From Ferribacterium limneticum (GTDB lineage Bacteria > Pseudomonadota > Gammaproteobacteria > Burkholderiales > Rhodocyclaceae), in the NCBI RefSeq assembly GCF_020510625.1, contig NZ_CP075191.1:2580001-2644000 (forward strand): a DNA stretch of 64,000 nt, read 5' to 3'. The notes below the pieces were generated by a model, which saw nothing but the letters and a program-made list of their open reading frames with translations, ran no database searches and was not told the origin of the DNA. Every line of letters begins with the position of its first letter. Within the stretch, counting starts at the first letter, position 1. Of this stretch, positions 35,970-45,015 are shown in pieces. Position numbers and translations under genes: made by a program.

Positions 35970-36452
35970 ATGCCAATTACCTGGGATAGCAGGCTGGACA
36001 CTGGGATTGACGTCATCGACGCCCAGCACAAAAGAATCGTCGATTACATCAACGATCTTGAAATTGCCAAGATCAAGGGCAACAAAGCGCTGACGATGGA
36101 AGTGATTGAACAGTTGATCGACTACACACAGTCACATTTCGGTTTTGAAGAATCAATGCTCGAGGAAGCTGGTTACAAATTCCTCAAGCCGCACAAGAAG
36201 GTGCACGAACTGTTCATCAAGCGGGTCACCGAATTCACCATGCGGGCAGCCAAAGGTGAAGACATTGCCGACGAACTGCACTCCATGCTGGCCAAATGGC
36301 TGCTCAACCATATCGCCAACGAAGACCGGGATTATTCTGACACGGTCAAGAATATGGTCGGCGCAGAGGCGGCGCACCACGAAAACAATGCGGTGATACC
36401 CGCTGCCCGCTCCGGTTTCATTTCCGGCTTGCTGGGACGCTTCTTCCGCTGA
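35970..36452 (+). CDS. Bacteriohemerythrin
   Basis: 160 residues. Four-helix hemerythrin fold with the diiron ligands in order: VIDAQHKRIVDY (His), YTQSHFGFEESML (HxxxE), FLKPHKKVHELF (HxxxH), WLLNHIANEDRDY (HxxxxD). It binds O2 reversibly and in related bacteria delivers oxygen to enzymes or senses it. The C-terminal ~30 residues after NMVGAEAAHHEN are an extension ending in SGFISGLLGRFFR, possibly amphipathic and membrane-associated. It is a single gene. Confidence 0.93.
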   Translation: MPITWDSRLDTGIDVIDAQHKRIVDYINDLEIAKIKGNKALTMEVIEQLIDYTQSHFGFEESMLEEAGYKFLKPHKKVHELFIKRVTEFTMRAAKGEDIADELHSMLAKWLLNHIANEDRDYSDTVKNMVGAEAAHHENNAVIPAARSGFISGLLGRFFR

Positions 36453-36605
36453 TCCTGCCAGCCGCTGAGAGCCCATCGGCATTACCCGATTGGCTCTCCC
36501 TGCTGCAAGCTGACTTCGCAGGCAAGCAGTGAGCTGCGAGGCACATCAAATCAGGCAAGCCCTGCCGGCGCTATACTTCGGGCCATTGCAACCCAATGCC
36601 GAATC

Positions 36606-37430
36606 ATGACCCACAGCATCCGCTGGCAGAGCGCCCACACCTATTCCGACATCCTCTACGAAACCTCTGAGGGGATTGCCAAGATCACCATCAACCGGCC
36701 CGAGCGGCGCAATGCCTTCCGTCCGGAAACAGTCAGTGAATTGATCGACGCCTTCCACCGCGCCCATCACGACAATGCCATCGGTGCCATCATCCTGACC
36801 GGTGCCGGCAACGAAGCCTTCTGCTCTGGCGGTGACCAGAAGGTGCGCGGCGAAGAAGGCTATATCGACGAAGGTGGTACCCCCCACCTCAATGTGCTCG
36901 ACCTGCAAATGCAGATTCGCCGACTGCCCAAGCCGGTGGTAGCCATGGTCGCCGGCTATGCGATCGGTGGCGGCCATGTGCTGCACCTGGTTTGCGATCT
37001 CTCCATCGCGGCCGACAACGCCCGCTTCGGCCAGACCGGACCCCGTGTCGGCAGTTTCGATGCTGGCCTCGGCGCTGGACTGATGGCCCGCACCATCGGT
37101 CTGAAACGTGCCAAGGAAGTCTGGTTGCTCTGCCGCCAGTACGACGCCGCCACAGCACTCGACTGGGGCTTGGTCAACGCCGTCGTTCCCGTCGAAAAAC
37201 TGGAAGCCGAAACCGTTGCCTGGTGCCGCGACATGCTGCAACTGTCGCCAATGGCGCTGCGCATGATCAAGGCCGGCTTCAACGCCGATACCGATGGGCT
37301 GGCTGGCATTCAGGAACTGGCCGGCAATGCCACCGGCCTGTTCTACATGAGCGAAGAAGGCCAGGAAGGCCGTAACGCCTGGCTCGAACGCCGCCCACCC
37401 GATTTCGGCAAGTACCGCAAACGGCCGTGA
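36606..37430 (+). CDS. menB: 1,4-dihydroxy-2-naphthoyl-CoA synthase
   Basis: 274 residues, a crotonase-fold enzyme that closes the ring of o-succinylbenzoyl-CoA in menaquinone synthesis. Diagnostic MenB features are [50 protein letters not shown] and the C-terminal [19 protein letters not shown]. It overlaps menC by four bases (GTGA), which confirms the pathway. Menaquinone implies anaerobic or low-oxygen respiration. No strong ribosome site is seen. Confidence 0.95.
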   Translation: MTHSIRWQSAHTYSDILYETSEGIAKITINRPERRNAFRPETVSELIDAFHRAHHDNAIGAIILTGAGNEAFCSGGDQKVRGEEGYIDEGGTPHLNVLDLQMQIRRLPKPVVAMVAGYAIGGGHVLHLVCDLSIAADNARFGQTGPRVGSFDAGLGAGLMARTIGLKRAKEVWLLCRQYDAATALDWGLVNAVVPVEKLEAETVAWCRDMLQLSPMALRMIKAGFNADTDGLAGIQELAGNATGLFYMSEEGQEGRNAWLERRPPDFGKYRKRP

Positions 37431-38380
37431 ACATCGTTGCAGCCGACTGGCTGCCCTACACCCTCTCGCTGAGAGCCCCTTGGCAAACCAGCCAGGGAGC
37501 ATTCAGCGAGCGTAGCGGCCGCCTGCTGCGATTGCAGGCAACAGAAGGACTAAGCGGCTGGGGTGATGCCGCCCCGCTGCCCGAATTCGGCATCAGCGAA
37601 GCAGCAGCTACGGCCTTCGCCGACGAAACGGCACGCCTTGATCTCATCGCTCAAAAAGATGGGCTGCCGCTCAACGCCTGGCTGAGCGGCGAGCTACCAA
37701 TAACCAGCCTCGGGGTCAATGCCAATCTGGGAGCGATTGCCACCATCACCAGCAATGCCCTGAAAAGCGCTGCCGATGCCGGTTTCTCTATCGTCAAGAT
37801 AAAACTTGGTCAGCAAGCCGTTGCCAAGGAAATCACCTTGCTGCGACAACTCTGCCTTGAGCTTCCAGCAACGCTGACGCTACGCCTCGACGCCAACCGG
37901 GCCTGGCATTTTGCCGAGGCAAAAATCTTCGTCGAGGTCTGCACCGGCCTGCCCATTGAAGGGCTGGAAGAGCCGCTCACCGAGGCAGATCCAGTCGCTC
38001 TCGCTCAATTGCAGTCGGCCGCAAACTTTCCGCTCGCTATCGACGAATCCATCCACTTGCTCGACGCTCACTTCTTTCAGTATCCACCGGTGCGCCGCAT
38101 CGTCATCAAACCGGCCCGCCAGGGCGGCCTGCTGGCCAGCACCGAACTCGCCTTGCGCGCCCGCGCCTCAGGTATCGAAGTCATCATCACTTCCAGCCTG
38201 GAAAGCGCCTGCGGCCTGCTCGCCTGCGCCCATCTGGCAGCAGCAGTGGCACCGGATTCCATCCATGGACTGGGAACAGCCGATTGGTTTTTGCAGGATA
38301 CCGGAACAGCACCGGCCATCCGCAGTGGCCGGTTGCAGCTACCGGGCACTCCCGGTCTGGGTTTTCAGCCTGCAGGCTGA
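37427..38380 (+). CDS. menC: o-Succinylbenzoate synthase (enolase superfamily)
   Basis: 317 residues starting at GTG 37427. It dehydrates SHCHC to o-succinylbenzoate. The superfamily residues are visible: KIKLG (the KxK base), LRLDAN, EGLEEPL and IDES (three metal ligands), and [10 protein letters not shown] (the second base). N-terminal capping domain [12 protein letters not shown] and [11 protein letters not shown]. Co-translated with menB. No other men genes are in the window. Confidence 0.92.
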   Translation: MNIVAADWLPYTLSLRAPWQTSQGAFSERSGRLLRLQATEGLSGWGDAAPLPEFGISEAAATAFADETARLDLIAQKDGLPLNAWLSGELPITSLGVNANLGAIATITSNALKSAADAGFSIVKIKLGQQAVAKEITLLRQLCLELPATLTLRLDANRAWHFAEAKIFVEVCTGLPIEGLEEPLTEADPVALAQLQSAANFPLAIDESIHLLDAHFFQYPPVRRIVIKPARQGGLLASTELALRARASGIEVIITSSLESACGLLACAHLAAAVAPDSIHGLGTADWFLQDTGTAPAIRSGRLQLPGTPGLGFQPAG

Positions 38381-38430
38381 AAAGCATCCTATCAAGCTTC
38401 CTGAACCATGATTGGCCTCAGCGACAGGCT

Positions 38431-38562
38431 TCAGCTGCAAACGCTCAGCCAGAGCAACAAAGTCGCATAAAGGACATACGGATTGACCGGTTTGGGAATG
38501 AAATCGCTCATGCCGGCAACCAGGCAACGGGCGTAATCTTCGGCATAAAGCCTCGTCAGCAT
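38431..38562 (-). pseudogene. Relic of a response-regulator receiver domain
   Basis: A 43-codon frame reading MLTRLYAEDYARCLVAGMSD then FIPKPVNPYVLYATLLLWLS. This is the C-terminal third of a receiver domain, including the conserved Lys-Pro (IPKPV). The N-terminal part with the phosphoacceptor is absent upstream. It is most likely what remains of a hybrid kinase or regulator after deletion. Confidence 0.7.
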
Positions 38563-38748
38563 TCATTGCCTCAGCAAAACATGGCGGCCAAAGCCCATGA
38601 AAAACCGCTTCGCTTGTTGCTGTTCAACGGAGGGCGGATTGGATGACACCCAAGCTTTTATTGTCGAACAGTAGCCGGCAGGCGAAGGGAAAGCACATCC
38701 GCCAGAGCTGCATGCTTTGCGACAGTCTTTGACTGATTCAAAGCACAG

Positions 38749-38769
38749 GCCTGAGTCATACTCAGGCCA
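38749..38769 (-). terminator. Hairpin after phaR
   Basis: Perfect stem GGCCTGAGT / ACTCAGGCC with a 3-base loop, 7 bp after the phaR stop. Only a weak T run follows. Confidence 0.55.
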
Positions 38770-38775
38770 AACGGA

Positions 38776-39336
38776 TTACTTCTCGTCTTTATCCGACGGA
38801 TTGAGCAAACCGGTAATGAACATGTTCCGCGTCTGGCTTTGCAGTTGATCCTGCATCGACTGGAACATCTTCTTGGACTGATCCATGTAGGTAGTCATCA
38901 TGCTCTGCATCGCCGGCTGCTGAAAATTCAGGAACTGGTTCCAGAAATCTGCCTGCATGTGAGCGTTGTCACCACCGTTCGGGCCGCCCATGGTGCGCGA
39001 CTGGTCCTGCAGTTTCTGCTGGAAATCAACGAAGGTCTTCATGTTGTTTTCCAGATACTTGCCGAGCATGCCCTGCATCGTGCTGCCGTAGAAACGGACA
39101 AAACCCGAGAGCAGCTCGCTTGAGAACAGCGGCACGCCGCCGGTTTCTTCTTCAAGAATTATCTGGAGCAGGATGCTGCGGGTCAGGTCGTCGCCAGTCT
39201 TGGCATCGACGACCTTGAAAACTTCAAACTTGAGGACCAGGTCCTTCACATCACCCAACGTGATATACGCACTCGTCTTGGTATCGTAAAGACGACGGTT
39301 GGGGTATTTCTTGATCAGGCGTACCGGTTCCGACAT
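38776..39336 (-). CDS. phaR: PHA synthesis repressor
   Basis: 186 residues. The N-terminal DNA/PHB-binding domain is diagnostic: RLIKKYPNRRLYDTKTSAYITLGDVKDLVLK. A regulatory PHB-accumulation domain follows, and the C-terminus is a long amphipathic region (MQSMMTTYMDQSKKMFQSMQ). PhaR binds both DNA and PHA granules, repressing phasin and its own gene until polymer appears. GAGGATCGCCGC precedes the start. TGC-rich DNA lies 30 bp upstream (39363-39375). Confidence 0.95.
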   Translation of the reverse strand: MSEPVRLIKKYPNRRLYDTKTSAYITLGDVKDLVLKFEVFKVVDAKTGDDLTRSILLQIILEEETGGVPLFSSELLSGFVRFYGSTMQGMLGKYLENNMKTFVDFQQKLQDQSRTMGGPNGGDNAHMQADFWNQFLNFQQPAMQSMMTTYMDQSKKMFQSMQDQLQSQTRNMFITGLLNPSDKDEK

Positions 39337-39384
39337 GCGGCGATCCTCAATACAAAGTTTTAGTGCAGTGCAGCATTATAGCGT

Positions 39385-39411
39385 AAAAAAAAGGCGCCCG
39401 GAGGCGCCCTT
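39385..39411 (-). terminator. Terminator between phaB and phaR
   Basis: Stem GGCGCC / GGCGCC with loop CGGA, extended by AA/TT; eight T follow on the minus strand. It separates the phaC-phaB-phaB transcript from phaR. Confidence 0.85.
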
Positions 39412-39440
39412 CCTTGTTGCATTGCAAAAGTTCAGCAATA

Positions 39441-40184
39441 TTACTGGTAGTACAAACCGCCGTTGATGTTCATCGTGGCGCCAGTCATGAAGGCTGCCAG
39501 ATCGGAAGCCAGGTAGGCGCAGGCGCCACCGATTTCTTCCGGCTTGGCCAGACGCTTCATCGGCACGGTGTCGATGATGGACTGCAGCACTTCCGGTTTG
39601 ATCGCCATGACCATCTTGGTGGCGACATAGCCCGGGCAGATGGCGTTAACGGTCACGCCCTTGGCGGCCAGTTCGGCAGCCAGTGCCTTGGAGAAGCCGA
39701 TCACGCCAGCCTTGGCAGCGGAGTAGTTGGTCTGGCCAGCCTGACCCTTGACGCCGTTGACGGAGGAGATGTTGATGATGCGACCCCAGCCGCGCTCGGC
39801 CATCTTGGCGGAGACTTGCTTGGTCATGTTGAACAGCGAGGTCAGGTTGGTGGCGATCACGGCATCCCAGCCATCCTTTTCCATCTTGGCGAACATGCGG
39901 TCACGGGTAATACCGGCATTGTTCACGAGGATGTCGACCTGGCCGCAAGCAGCTTCAGCATCGGCAACCATCTTCTGACAATCTTCCAGCGAAGACACGT
40001 CACCAGCGACACAGACGAAATCGTTGAAACCGGCGGCTGCCATTTCCTTCAGCCACTCATCCTTGTTGTCGAATTGCGGGTGGTAAGAAGCGACCACCTT
40101 GTGGCCAGCCTTGGCCAGTTCCTGACAGATTGCGGTTCCAAGACCACCCATAGCGCCGGTAACGAGAGCAACACGTTGAGTCAT
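39441..40184 (-). CDS. phaB: Acetoacetyl-CoA reductase, paralogue 1
   Basis: 247 residues, an SDR enzyme reducing acetoacetyl-CoA to (R)-3-hydroxybutyryl-CoA with NADPH. Seen: cofactor motif TGAMGGLGTAICQEL, NNAGITRD, catalytic Ser-Tyr-Lys (NISSVNGVKGQAGQTNYSAAKAG). It lies downstream of a second phaB, 50 bp away, with a good ribosome site (AGGAAGGA). The two differ clearly in sequence, so the duplication is not recent. Confidence 0.93.
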   Translation of the reverse strand: MTQRVALVTGAMGGLGTAICQELAKAGHKVVASYHPQFDNKDEWLKEMAAAGFNDFVCVAGDVSSLEDCQKMVADAEAACGQVDILVNNAGITRDRMFAKMEKDGWDAVIATNLTSLFNMTKQVSAKMAERGWGRIINISSVNGVKGQAGQTNYSAAKAGVIGFSKALAAELAAKGVTVNAICPGYVATKMVMAIKPEVLQSIIDTVPMKRLAKPEEIGGACAYLASDLAAFMTGATMNINGGLYYQ

Positions 40185-40234
40185 AGTTATTCCTTCCTGT
40201 TGTTAAATTAGAGCGGGGTAAAAAATCACGGTGG

Positions 40235-40975
40235 TCAGTACATGTGCTGACCGCCGTTGATGGAAATATTGGCCCCAGTCACGAACGCCGCTTCGTCGGA
40301 AGCGAGGTAAGCAACCAGGCCAGCGATTTCTTCCGGTTTGCCCAGGCGATTGACCGGGATCTGCGGCAGAATTTTTGAATCGAGAATTTCCTGCGGGATC
40401 GCCGTCACCATCTTGGTCCCGATGTAGCCAGGCGAAATGGTATTGACCGTCACGCCCTGCTTGGCCACTTCCAGCGCCAGCGCCTTGGTGAAACCGTGCA
40501 TACCGGCCTTGGCCGCCGAATAGTTGGTCTGCCCGAAGGCGCCCTTCTGACCGTTGACCGATCCAACGTTGATAACGCGCCCCCACTTGCGCTCGATCAT
40601 GCCGTCCATGACCTGCTTGGTCATATTGAAGACGGAATCGAGGTTGGTGTGAATGACGGCGTCCCAATCGTTCTTGGTCATTTTCTTGAAGGTCATGTCG
40701 CGCGTGATGCCGGCATTGTTGACCAGCACGTCGACCGGGCCGACTTCCTTGCTGACCGTTTCGACGCACTCGCGGGCCGAATCAAAATCGGTCACATCAC
40801 ACGGGTAGGCCTTGAAGCCATACCCCATGTTGTTCATTCCCTTGAGCCAATCCTGAACCTTGGCATTACCCGGTGAATAGGTGGTCACCACCTTGAAACC
40901 CAGTGCGGCCAGCTTGATACAGACAGCCTCGCCAAGACCGCCCATTCCTCCAGTAACCAGTGCAACTCGCGACAT
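40235..40975 (-). CDS. phaB: Acetoacetyl-CoA reductase, paralogue 2
   Basis: 246 residues. Same SDR layout: TGGMGGLGEAVCIKL, NNAGITRDMTFKKM, VGSVNGQKGAFGQTNYSAAKAG, and a C-terminus GANISINGGQHMY closest to classical PhaB. The start at 40975 follows GGAG; the frame to 41059 would overlap phaC. It begins 22 bp after phaC, so it is in the same transcript. No phaA thiolase gene is in the window. Confidence 0.93.
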   Translation of the reverse strand: MSRVALVTGGMGGLGEAVCIKLAALGFKVVTTYSPGNAKVQDWLKGMNNMGYGFKAYPCDVTDFDSARECVETVSKEVGPVDVLVNNAGITRDMTFKKMTKNDWDAVIHTNLDSVFNMTKQVMDGMIERKWGRVINVGSVNGQKGAFGQTNYSAAKAGMHGFTKALALEVAKQGVTVNTISPGYIGTKMVTAIPQEILDSKILPQIPVNRLGKPEEIAGLVAYLASDEAAFVTGANISINGGQHMY

Positions 40976-40997
40976 TTTTTGTCTCCGTGAGAAGTTC

Positions 40998-42779
40998 TTA
41001 TACCGCGCGTTCCTTGACGTATCTGCCTGGTGCCGGTTCGATCGGCTTGTATTTGGCATTCCCCGGTTTGCGCGGTGCCCGCTGTTCTCCAGACAACGGT
41101 TTCAGCCAGCCAGCCCAATCGGCCCACCAGCTGCCCTTCTTCTCTTCTGCCGCAGCCAACCAGCCCTCGGCTTCATTTTTTACATCTTCATTAATCCAGT
41201 AGCTGCGCTTGTTCTTGCTGACCGGGTTGATCACGCCGGCAATATGACCGGATGCACCCAGCACGAAGCGGACCTTGCCGCCGAGAATACGCGTGCTCTG
41301 GTAAGCCGATTGCCAGGGAACGATATGATCTTCGCGCGTCGCCAGCAGGTAGACTGGCATATCAAGCTTGCCGAGATCGACCTTGGTCCCACACATGGCC
41401 AGTTTGCCCGGCACGCGCAGGTTGTTTTCGAGATACATGTTGCGCATGTACCAGCAGGCGAACGGCCCCGGCAGGTTGGTCGAATCGGAATTCCAGTAGA
41501 GCAGATCGAAAGCCTGCGGCTTCTGGCCCTTCAGGTAGTTGCCGGTCACATAGTTCCAGACCAGATCATTGGCACGAAGAAATGAGAAAGTGTTCTGCAG
41601 ATCGCGGGCCGGCAGCAGGCCACCTTGGCCGATCGTGCCTTCGCGGGTGGCAACACCCTGCTCATCAATGAACAGTCCGATTTCGCCAGTATCCGAGAAA
41701 TCGAGCAAGGTCGTCAGCAGCGTCAGTGAAGCAACGGGATCCTCGCCGCGTTCCTTGAGCACGGCCAGCGCCGAGGTCAGGATAGTGCCGCCGACGCAGA
41801 AGCCGAGCGCATTGACCTGCTTGACCTTGGTAATTTCCCGCACCACATTCAATGCGGCGATCGGGCCATGCTCGACGTAATCGTCCCAACCCAGATGCCC
41901 CTGCGCTTCCTGCGGATTGCGCCAGGAAACCAGAAAAACCGTATTGCCCTGATCAACCATGAAGCGGATCAGTGAATTATCCGGTTGCAGATCCATGATG
42001 TAGAACTTGTTGATACATGGCGGCACGACAACCAGCGGACGCGTTGCGACCTTGGGCGTCAGCGGCGAGTACTGGATCAACTGCATCAACTCGTTTTCAT
42101 AGACGACCGCACCTTCGGTCGTCGCGATGTTCTTGCCGACCTCGAATACCGACTCATCGGTCATCGAGATGCGACCCTTCTCGAAGTCCTTGATCAGGTT
42201 GTTGATACCGTCAGTAATGCTCTGGCCCTTGGTTTCCATGGCCAGCTTGATAAATTCGGGATTGGTTGCGGCAAAGTTGGACGGTGCCATCGCATCGGCG
42301 ATCTGGCGAGCCAGGAAGCGCATGCGTTCCTTGGCTTTCTCGTCCTCCGCCGGAATGACCTCGACCACTTGTTTCAGATACTGGGTATTGAGCAGATAGG
42401 CCTGATGCAAGTAATCATAAATCGGGCTCTCCTTCCACTCCGGTGCCGAAAAGCGGCGATCGCCGGGCTCCGGCGCAACCTTAAATGCAGGCTCCTGCCC
42501 CTGTTGTTTGCCCAGCACCGACTGCCAGAGCGACATCTGCTGATCCATGAACTGCTTTTGCAGTGCCGTCATGGCCTGCGGGTCAACCGCCGGGGGAGGA
42601 ACCTTGGGGGCAGAATTGCCTGCCTTGCCGAGATAATCCATGAACTGCTGCATCATGTTCTGGCCGGCCTGCATGAACTGCGAGGCAGAACCCATGAATG
42701 CGTCGTTATCGTTCGGTCCCTGCGCCATGAGAAGACTCGTATCTGTTGTTATCGGGGTTTGAGCTTTTGGATTCTCCAT
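40998..42779 (-). CDS. phaC: Class I poly(3-hydroxyalkanoate) synthase
   Basis: 593 residues, typical for class I PhaC. It polymerises (R)-3-hydroxyacyl-CoA on granules. The lipase-like box is GFCVGGTILTSAL with the active cysteine; Asp and His partners are in the C-terminal third (REDHIVPWQSA, LGASGHIAGVINP). The N-terminal ~120 residues, rich in Met and Gln, are the usual variable domain. First gene of phaC-phaB-phaB. An inverted repeat 68 bp before its start (42847-42880) may be an operator. Confidence 0.95.
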   Translation of the reverse strand: MENPKAQTPITTDTSLLMAQGPNDNDAFMGSASQFMQAGQNMMQQFMDYLGKAGNSAPKVPPPAVDPQAMTALQKQFMDQQMSLWQSVLGKQQGQEPAFKVAPEPGDRRFSAPEWKESPIYDYLHQAYLLNTQYLKQVVEVIPAEDEKAKERMRFLARQIADAMAPSNFAATNPEFIKLAMETKGQSITDGINNLIKDFEKGRISMTDESVFEVGKNIATTEGAVVYENELMQLIQYSPLTPKVATRPLVVVPPCINKFYIMDLQPDNSLIRFMVDQGNTVFLVSWRNPQEAQGHLGWDDYVEHGPIAALNVVREITKVKQVNALGFCVGGTILTSALAVLKERGEDPVASLTLLTTLLDFSDTGEIGLFIDEQGVATREGTIGQGGLLPARDLQNTFSFLRANDLVWNYVTGNYLKGQKPQAFDLLYWNSDSTNLPGPFACWYMRNMYLENNLRVPGKLAMCGTKVDLGKLDMPVYLLATREDHIVPWQSAYQSTRILGGKVRFVLGASGHIAGVINPVSKNKRSYWINEDVKNEAEGWLAAAEEKKGSWWADWAGWLKPLSGEQRAPRKPGNAKYKPIEPAPGRYVKERAV

Positions 42780-43101
42780 ACCCGCTTCGGCGCTGTCAAT
42801 GCATTTGCATGCATATTAGGGCAGCCTTGAAACACCCGAATATGTACATTGTTGCAATTGGCTGGCGTAGTGCAACAATGGGATCACCCACGAAAGACCT
42901 CCCGGAAATGATCGCCACGTCAATCGTTGCTGTTGTCATCTTCGACGAAATATTCATCCCGCAGTGCAATTCGAGTCCGGGAGACAAGTGGCACGATGAC
43001 GCGACGGCCAAGTACGAATACGCGAGAGCGAAATACTGACCACCATAGAACCTGCCAAGCGCGGGCTTCTATTTTCGGGGTGACACGAAATACAATGCAC
43101 C
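42780..43101. other. Promoter stretch upstream of phaC
   Basis: About 320 bp. Several short frames exist on both strands but none has family resemblance or a good start. It contains ATGCATTTGCATGCAT near 42800-42815 and the inverted repeat at 42847-42880. Confidence 0.45.
42847..42880. promoter_or_regulatory. Inverted repeat upstream of phaC, possible operator
   Basis: Perfect 10-bp arms CATTGTTGCA (42847-42856) and TGCAACAATG (42871-42880) with 14 bases between. TTGTTGCA recurs at 39414-39421 between phaB and phaR. TGC-rich targets are known for PhaR, so PhaR binding is possible. Confidence 0.5.
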
Positions 43102-43320
43102 ATGCCCTTCGCCATCATTATCGTCATCGGCTGGCTTTACGTGACTGTCCTGGTCGCCGCCAATGAACCGACCATCATCGCCGGGATCATTTCGTTCCTG
43201 TTCTACGGCTCCCTCCCTTGCGGAATCATCCTGTATCTGAGCGGGTCGAACATTCGCAGGCAGCGCAAGCGTTTCCGGGAAATGTCAGCGGAAAGAAACA
43301 AAGAAAATGACGCTGGCTGA
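43102..43320 (+). CDS. Small membrane protein, unknown function
   Basis: 72 residues with two hydrophobic helices (AIIIVIGWLYVTVLVAA and IIAGIISFLFYGSLPCGIILYL) and a basic tail (RRQRKRFREMSAERNKEN). Family not recognised. No clear ribosome site. A single gene. Confidence 0.55.
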   Translation: MPFAIIIVIGWLYVTVLVAANEPTIIAGIISFLFYGSLPCGIILYLSGSNIRRQRKRFREMSAERNKENDAG

Positions 43321-43481
43321 AAGCTGACAGACCAGTCTGTGTGGTGACTGGCTCCAAGCAATATTGTCCGCCCCTCAAACCAAGCGTTACTGAGGGTATC
43401 GTTTCCTTCTATTCATGGGCTGCCGCCCTATTTGCTGTTTCTTTGGCCGAACCCCGGCATCAACACCGGGCTCAACACAGA

Positions 43482-44291
43482 TCACTCGCCAACCAGCGCC
43501 TGAACGATGGCGATCGAAGCGATGCCCGACCCGATCAACAGGACCTGCAGAACAGATTCCTTGAGGGCCGTGCGTTTATGCAACCCGGGGATCAGGTCAG
43601 CCACTGCCACGTAGATCATGCTGGCTGCGCCAAGCGCCAGCAATGATGGTATCCACTCGGTCAGCTCGGCCAAGGCAAAATAAGCCAGCATGGCACCAAC
43701 CAGCGTCGCCAGACTGGAGAGCAAATTGAAAGCCAGGGCGCGAACCTTGCTGTAGCCGGAGTGGAGAAGGATCAGGTAATCGCCAACTTCCTGCGGAATT
43801 TCGTGGGCGATAATCGCCAGCGCTGTAACAATGCCAAGTTCGGTATTTTCGAGAAAGGCTGCGGCAATCAGGATGCCATCAACAAAATTGTGGAAGGTAT
43901 CGCCAACCAGGATAAGCAGACCGGAACGCCCGTGGTCATGGGCTGGCGCATGGGCATCGTGCGCCTCGCAATGGTCATGATGGCAATGCCGCCAGAGCAC
44001 CAGCTTCTCCAGCACGAAAAACGCCAGAATCCCGAACAGGACGGTTGCTGCCGTCCGGTGCGTATCGCCATGCTCCAGCGCATGCGGCAATATTTCCAGG
44101 AAGGCTGCCCCGAGCAGGGCACCAATCGCATAGGAAATCAGCATGCTGATACGGTGCGCTCCCAGAGCAATGCTCACTAACGCCGCGGCAATGACGCTCA
44201 ATGCGCCGCCGGCCAGCGATACGACAATGATCCAGGAAAGAGTGCTCACGGAAATCAGTTCAATGAAAAGCCGCGGATTATACGCCGTCAC
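43482..44291 (-). CDS. ZIP-family metal transporter
   Basis: 269 residues, about eight helices. The metal-site motifs of ZIP proteins are present: DTFHNFVDGILIAAAFL (helix 4) and AIIAHEIPQEVGDYLIL (helix 5). A His-rich loop, CHHDHCEAHDAHAPAHDHG, links helices 3 and 4. Zinc or another divalent metal is imported to the cytoplasm. It overlaps the end of the pgeF gene by 14 bp; a GTG start at 44249 is an alternative that would avoid the overlap. Confidence 0.88.
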   Translation of the reverse strand: MTAYNPRLFIELISVSTLSWIIVVSLAGGALSVIAAALVSIALGAHRISMLISYAIGALLGAAFLEILPHALEHGDTHRTAATVLFGILAFFVLEKLVLWRHCHHDHCEAHDAHAPAHDHGRSGLLILVGDTFHNFVDGILIAAAFLENTELGIVTALAIIAHEIPQEVGDYLILLHSGYSKVRALAFNLLSSLATLVGAMLAYFALAELTEWIPSLLALGAASMIYVAVADLIPGLHKRTALKESVLQVLLIGSGIASIAIVQALVGE

Positions 44292-45015
44292 CCGTCAGCC
44301 AGATCAGCGTGGCCATGCGTCCGGTCACGCCATCCCTGCGATAGGAAAAGTAACGTTCAGGTTCGCTGACAGTACATGAACCTCCGCCGTAGATGTTTTC
44401 GATACCGCTGCGCTGCAGGCGGCGACGGGCCAGGGCATAAATATCAGCCAGCCACTTGCCGGAAACTGATGGCATAAATGCCTCACCCGCCTCGGGATCA
44501 TCAGCCAGAAAAGCGGCACGCACCTCGTCACCAACCTCGAAACACTGCGGACCGATCGCCGGCCCCAGCCAGACAAGCAGTTCTCCGGCTGGCACCGCCA
44601 TATTATGGATCGTTGCTTCCAGCACGCCAGCCACCAACCCGCGCCAGCCGGCGTGAGCGGCAGCGACCACCGTTCCGGCGCGATCACAGAAGAGCACCGG
44701 CAAGCAGTCAGCTGTCATCACGGCACAAACGGTATCGGTTCGCCGGGTAAATGCGGCATCGGCTTCAAGTGATTTTGGCAAAAGTCCGGCATCGACTGCT
44801 GCAATGCCATGCACCTGCTTCAACCACAGCGGTTCGCTCGGCAGATAGGCGCGCAAGCACGCCCGATTGGCCAAAACGTGAGCTGGATCATCACTCACGT
44901 GGTCACCCAGATTAAAGCTATTCCACGGTGCCACACTGCAACCACCAGTGCGCAGGGTTTGCCAGGCGCGAACCCGCGCTGGTGCCGGCCAGTCGGGGAC
45001 CAGCAGATCAGCCAT
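44278..45015 (-). CDS. pgeF: Laccase-domain protein (purine nucleoside/peptidoglycan editing, YfiH)
   Basis: 245 residues of the YfiH/PgeF (CNF1-laccase) family. Motifs: HGIAAVDAG, MTADCLPVLFCDRAGTVVAAAHAGWRGLVAGVLE (a zinc-site His and Cys), and GPAIGPQCFEVGDEVRAAF. Members edit peptidoglycan precursors or act on purine nucleosides; older annotation is polyphenol oxidase. It overlaps rluD by 8 bp, the same order as in E. coli. Confidence 0.92.
   Translation of the reverse strand: MADLLVPDWPAPARVRAWQTLRTGGCSVAPWNSFNLGDHVSDDPAHVLANRACLRAYLPSEPLWLKQVHGIAAVDAGLLPKSLEADAAFTRRTDTVCAVMTADCLPVLFCDRAGTVVAAAHAGWRGLVAGVLEATIHNMAVPAGELLVWLGPAIGPQCFEVGDEVRAAFLADDPEAGEAFMPSVSGKWLADIYALARRRLQRSGIENIYGGGSCTVSEPERYFSYRRDGVTGRMATLIWLTGDGV

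Larger units (their letters stand above)
38381..38775. other. Stretch between menC and phaR with a gene relic
   Basis: About 395 bp. It holds a receiver-domain relic (38431-38562) and the hairpin after phaR. No intact gene is recognised. Confidence 0.5.

Noticed and set aside
36606-37430. Generic enoyl-CoA hydratase for the menB gene
   Set aside because: MenB-specific motifs and the overlap with menC favour dihydroxynaphthoyl-CoA synthase.
42746-43166. Several short frames upstream of phaC on both strands
   Set aside because: No good starts and overlapping each other; the stretch fits a promoter region better.
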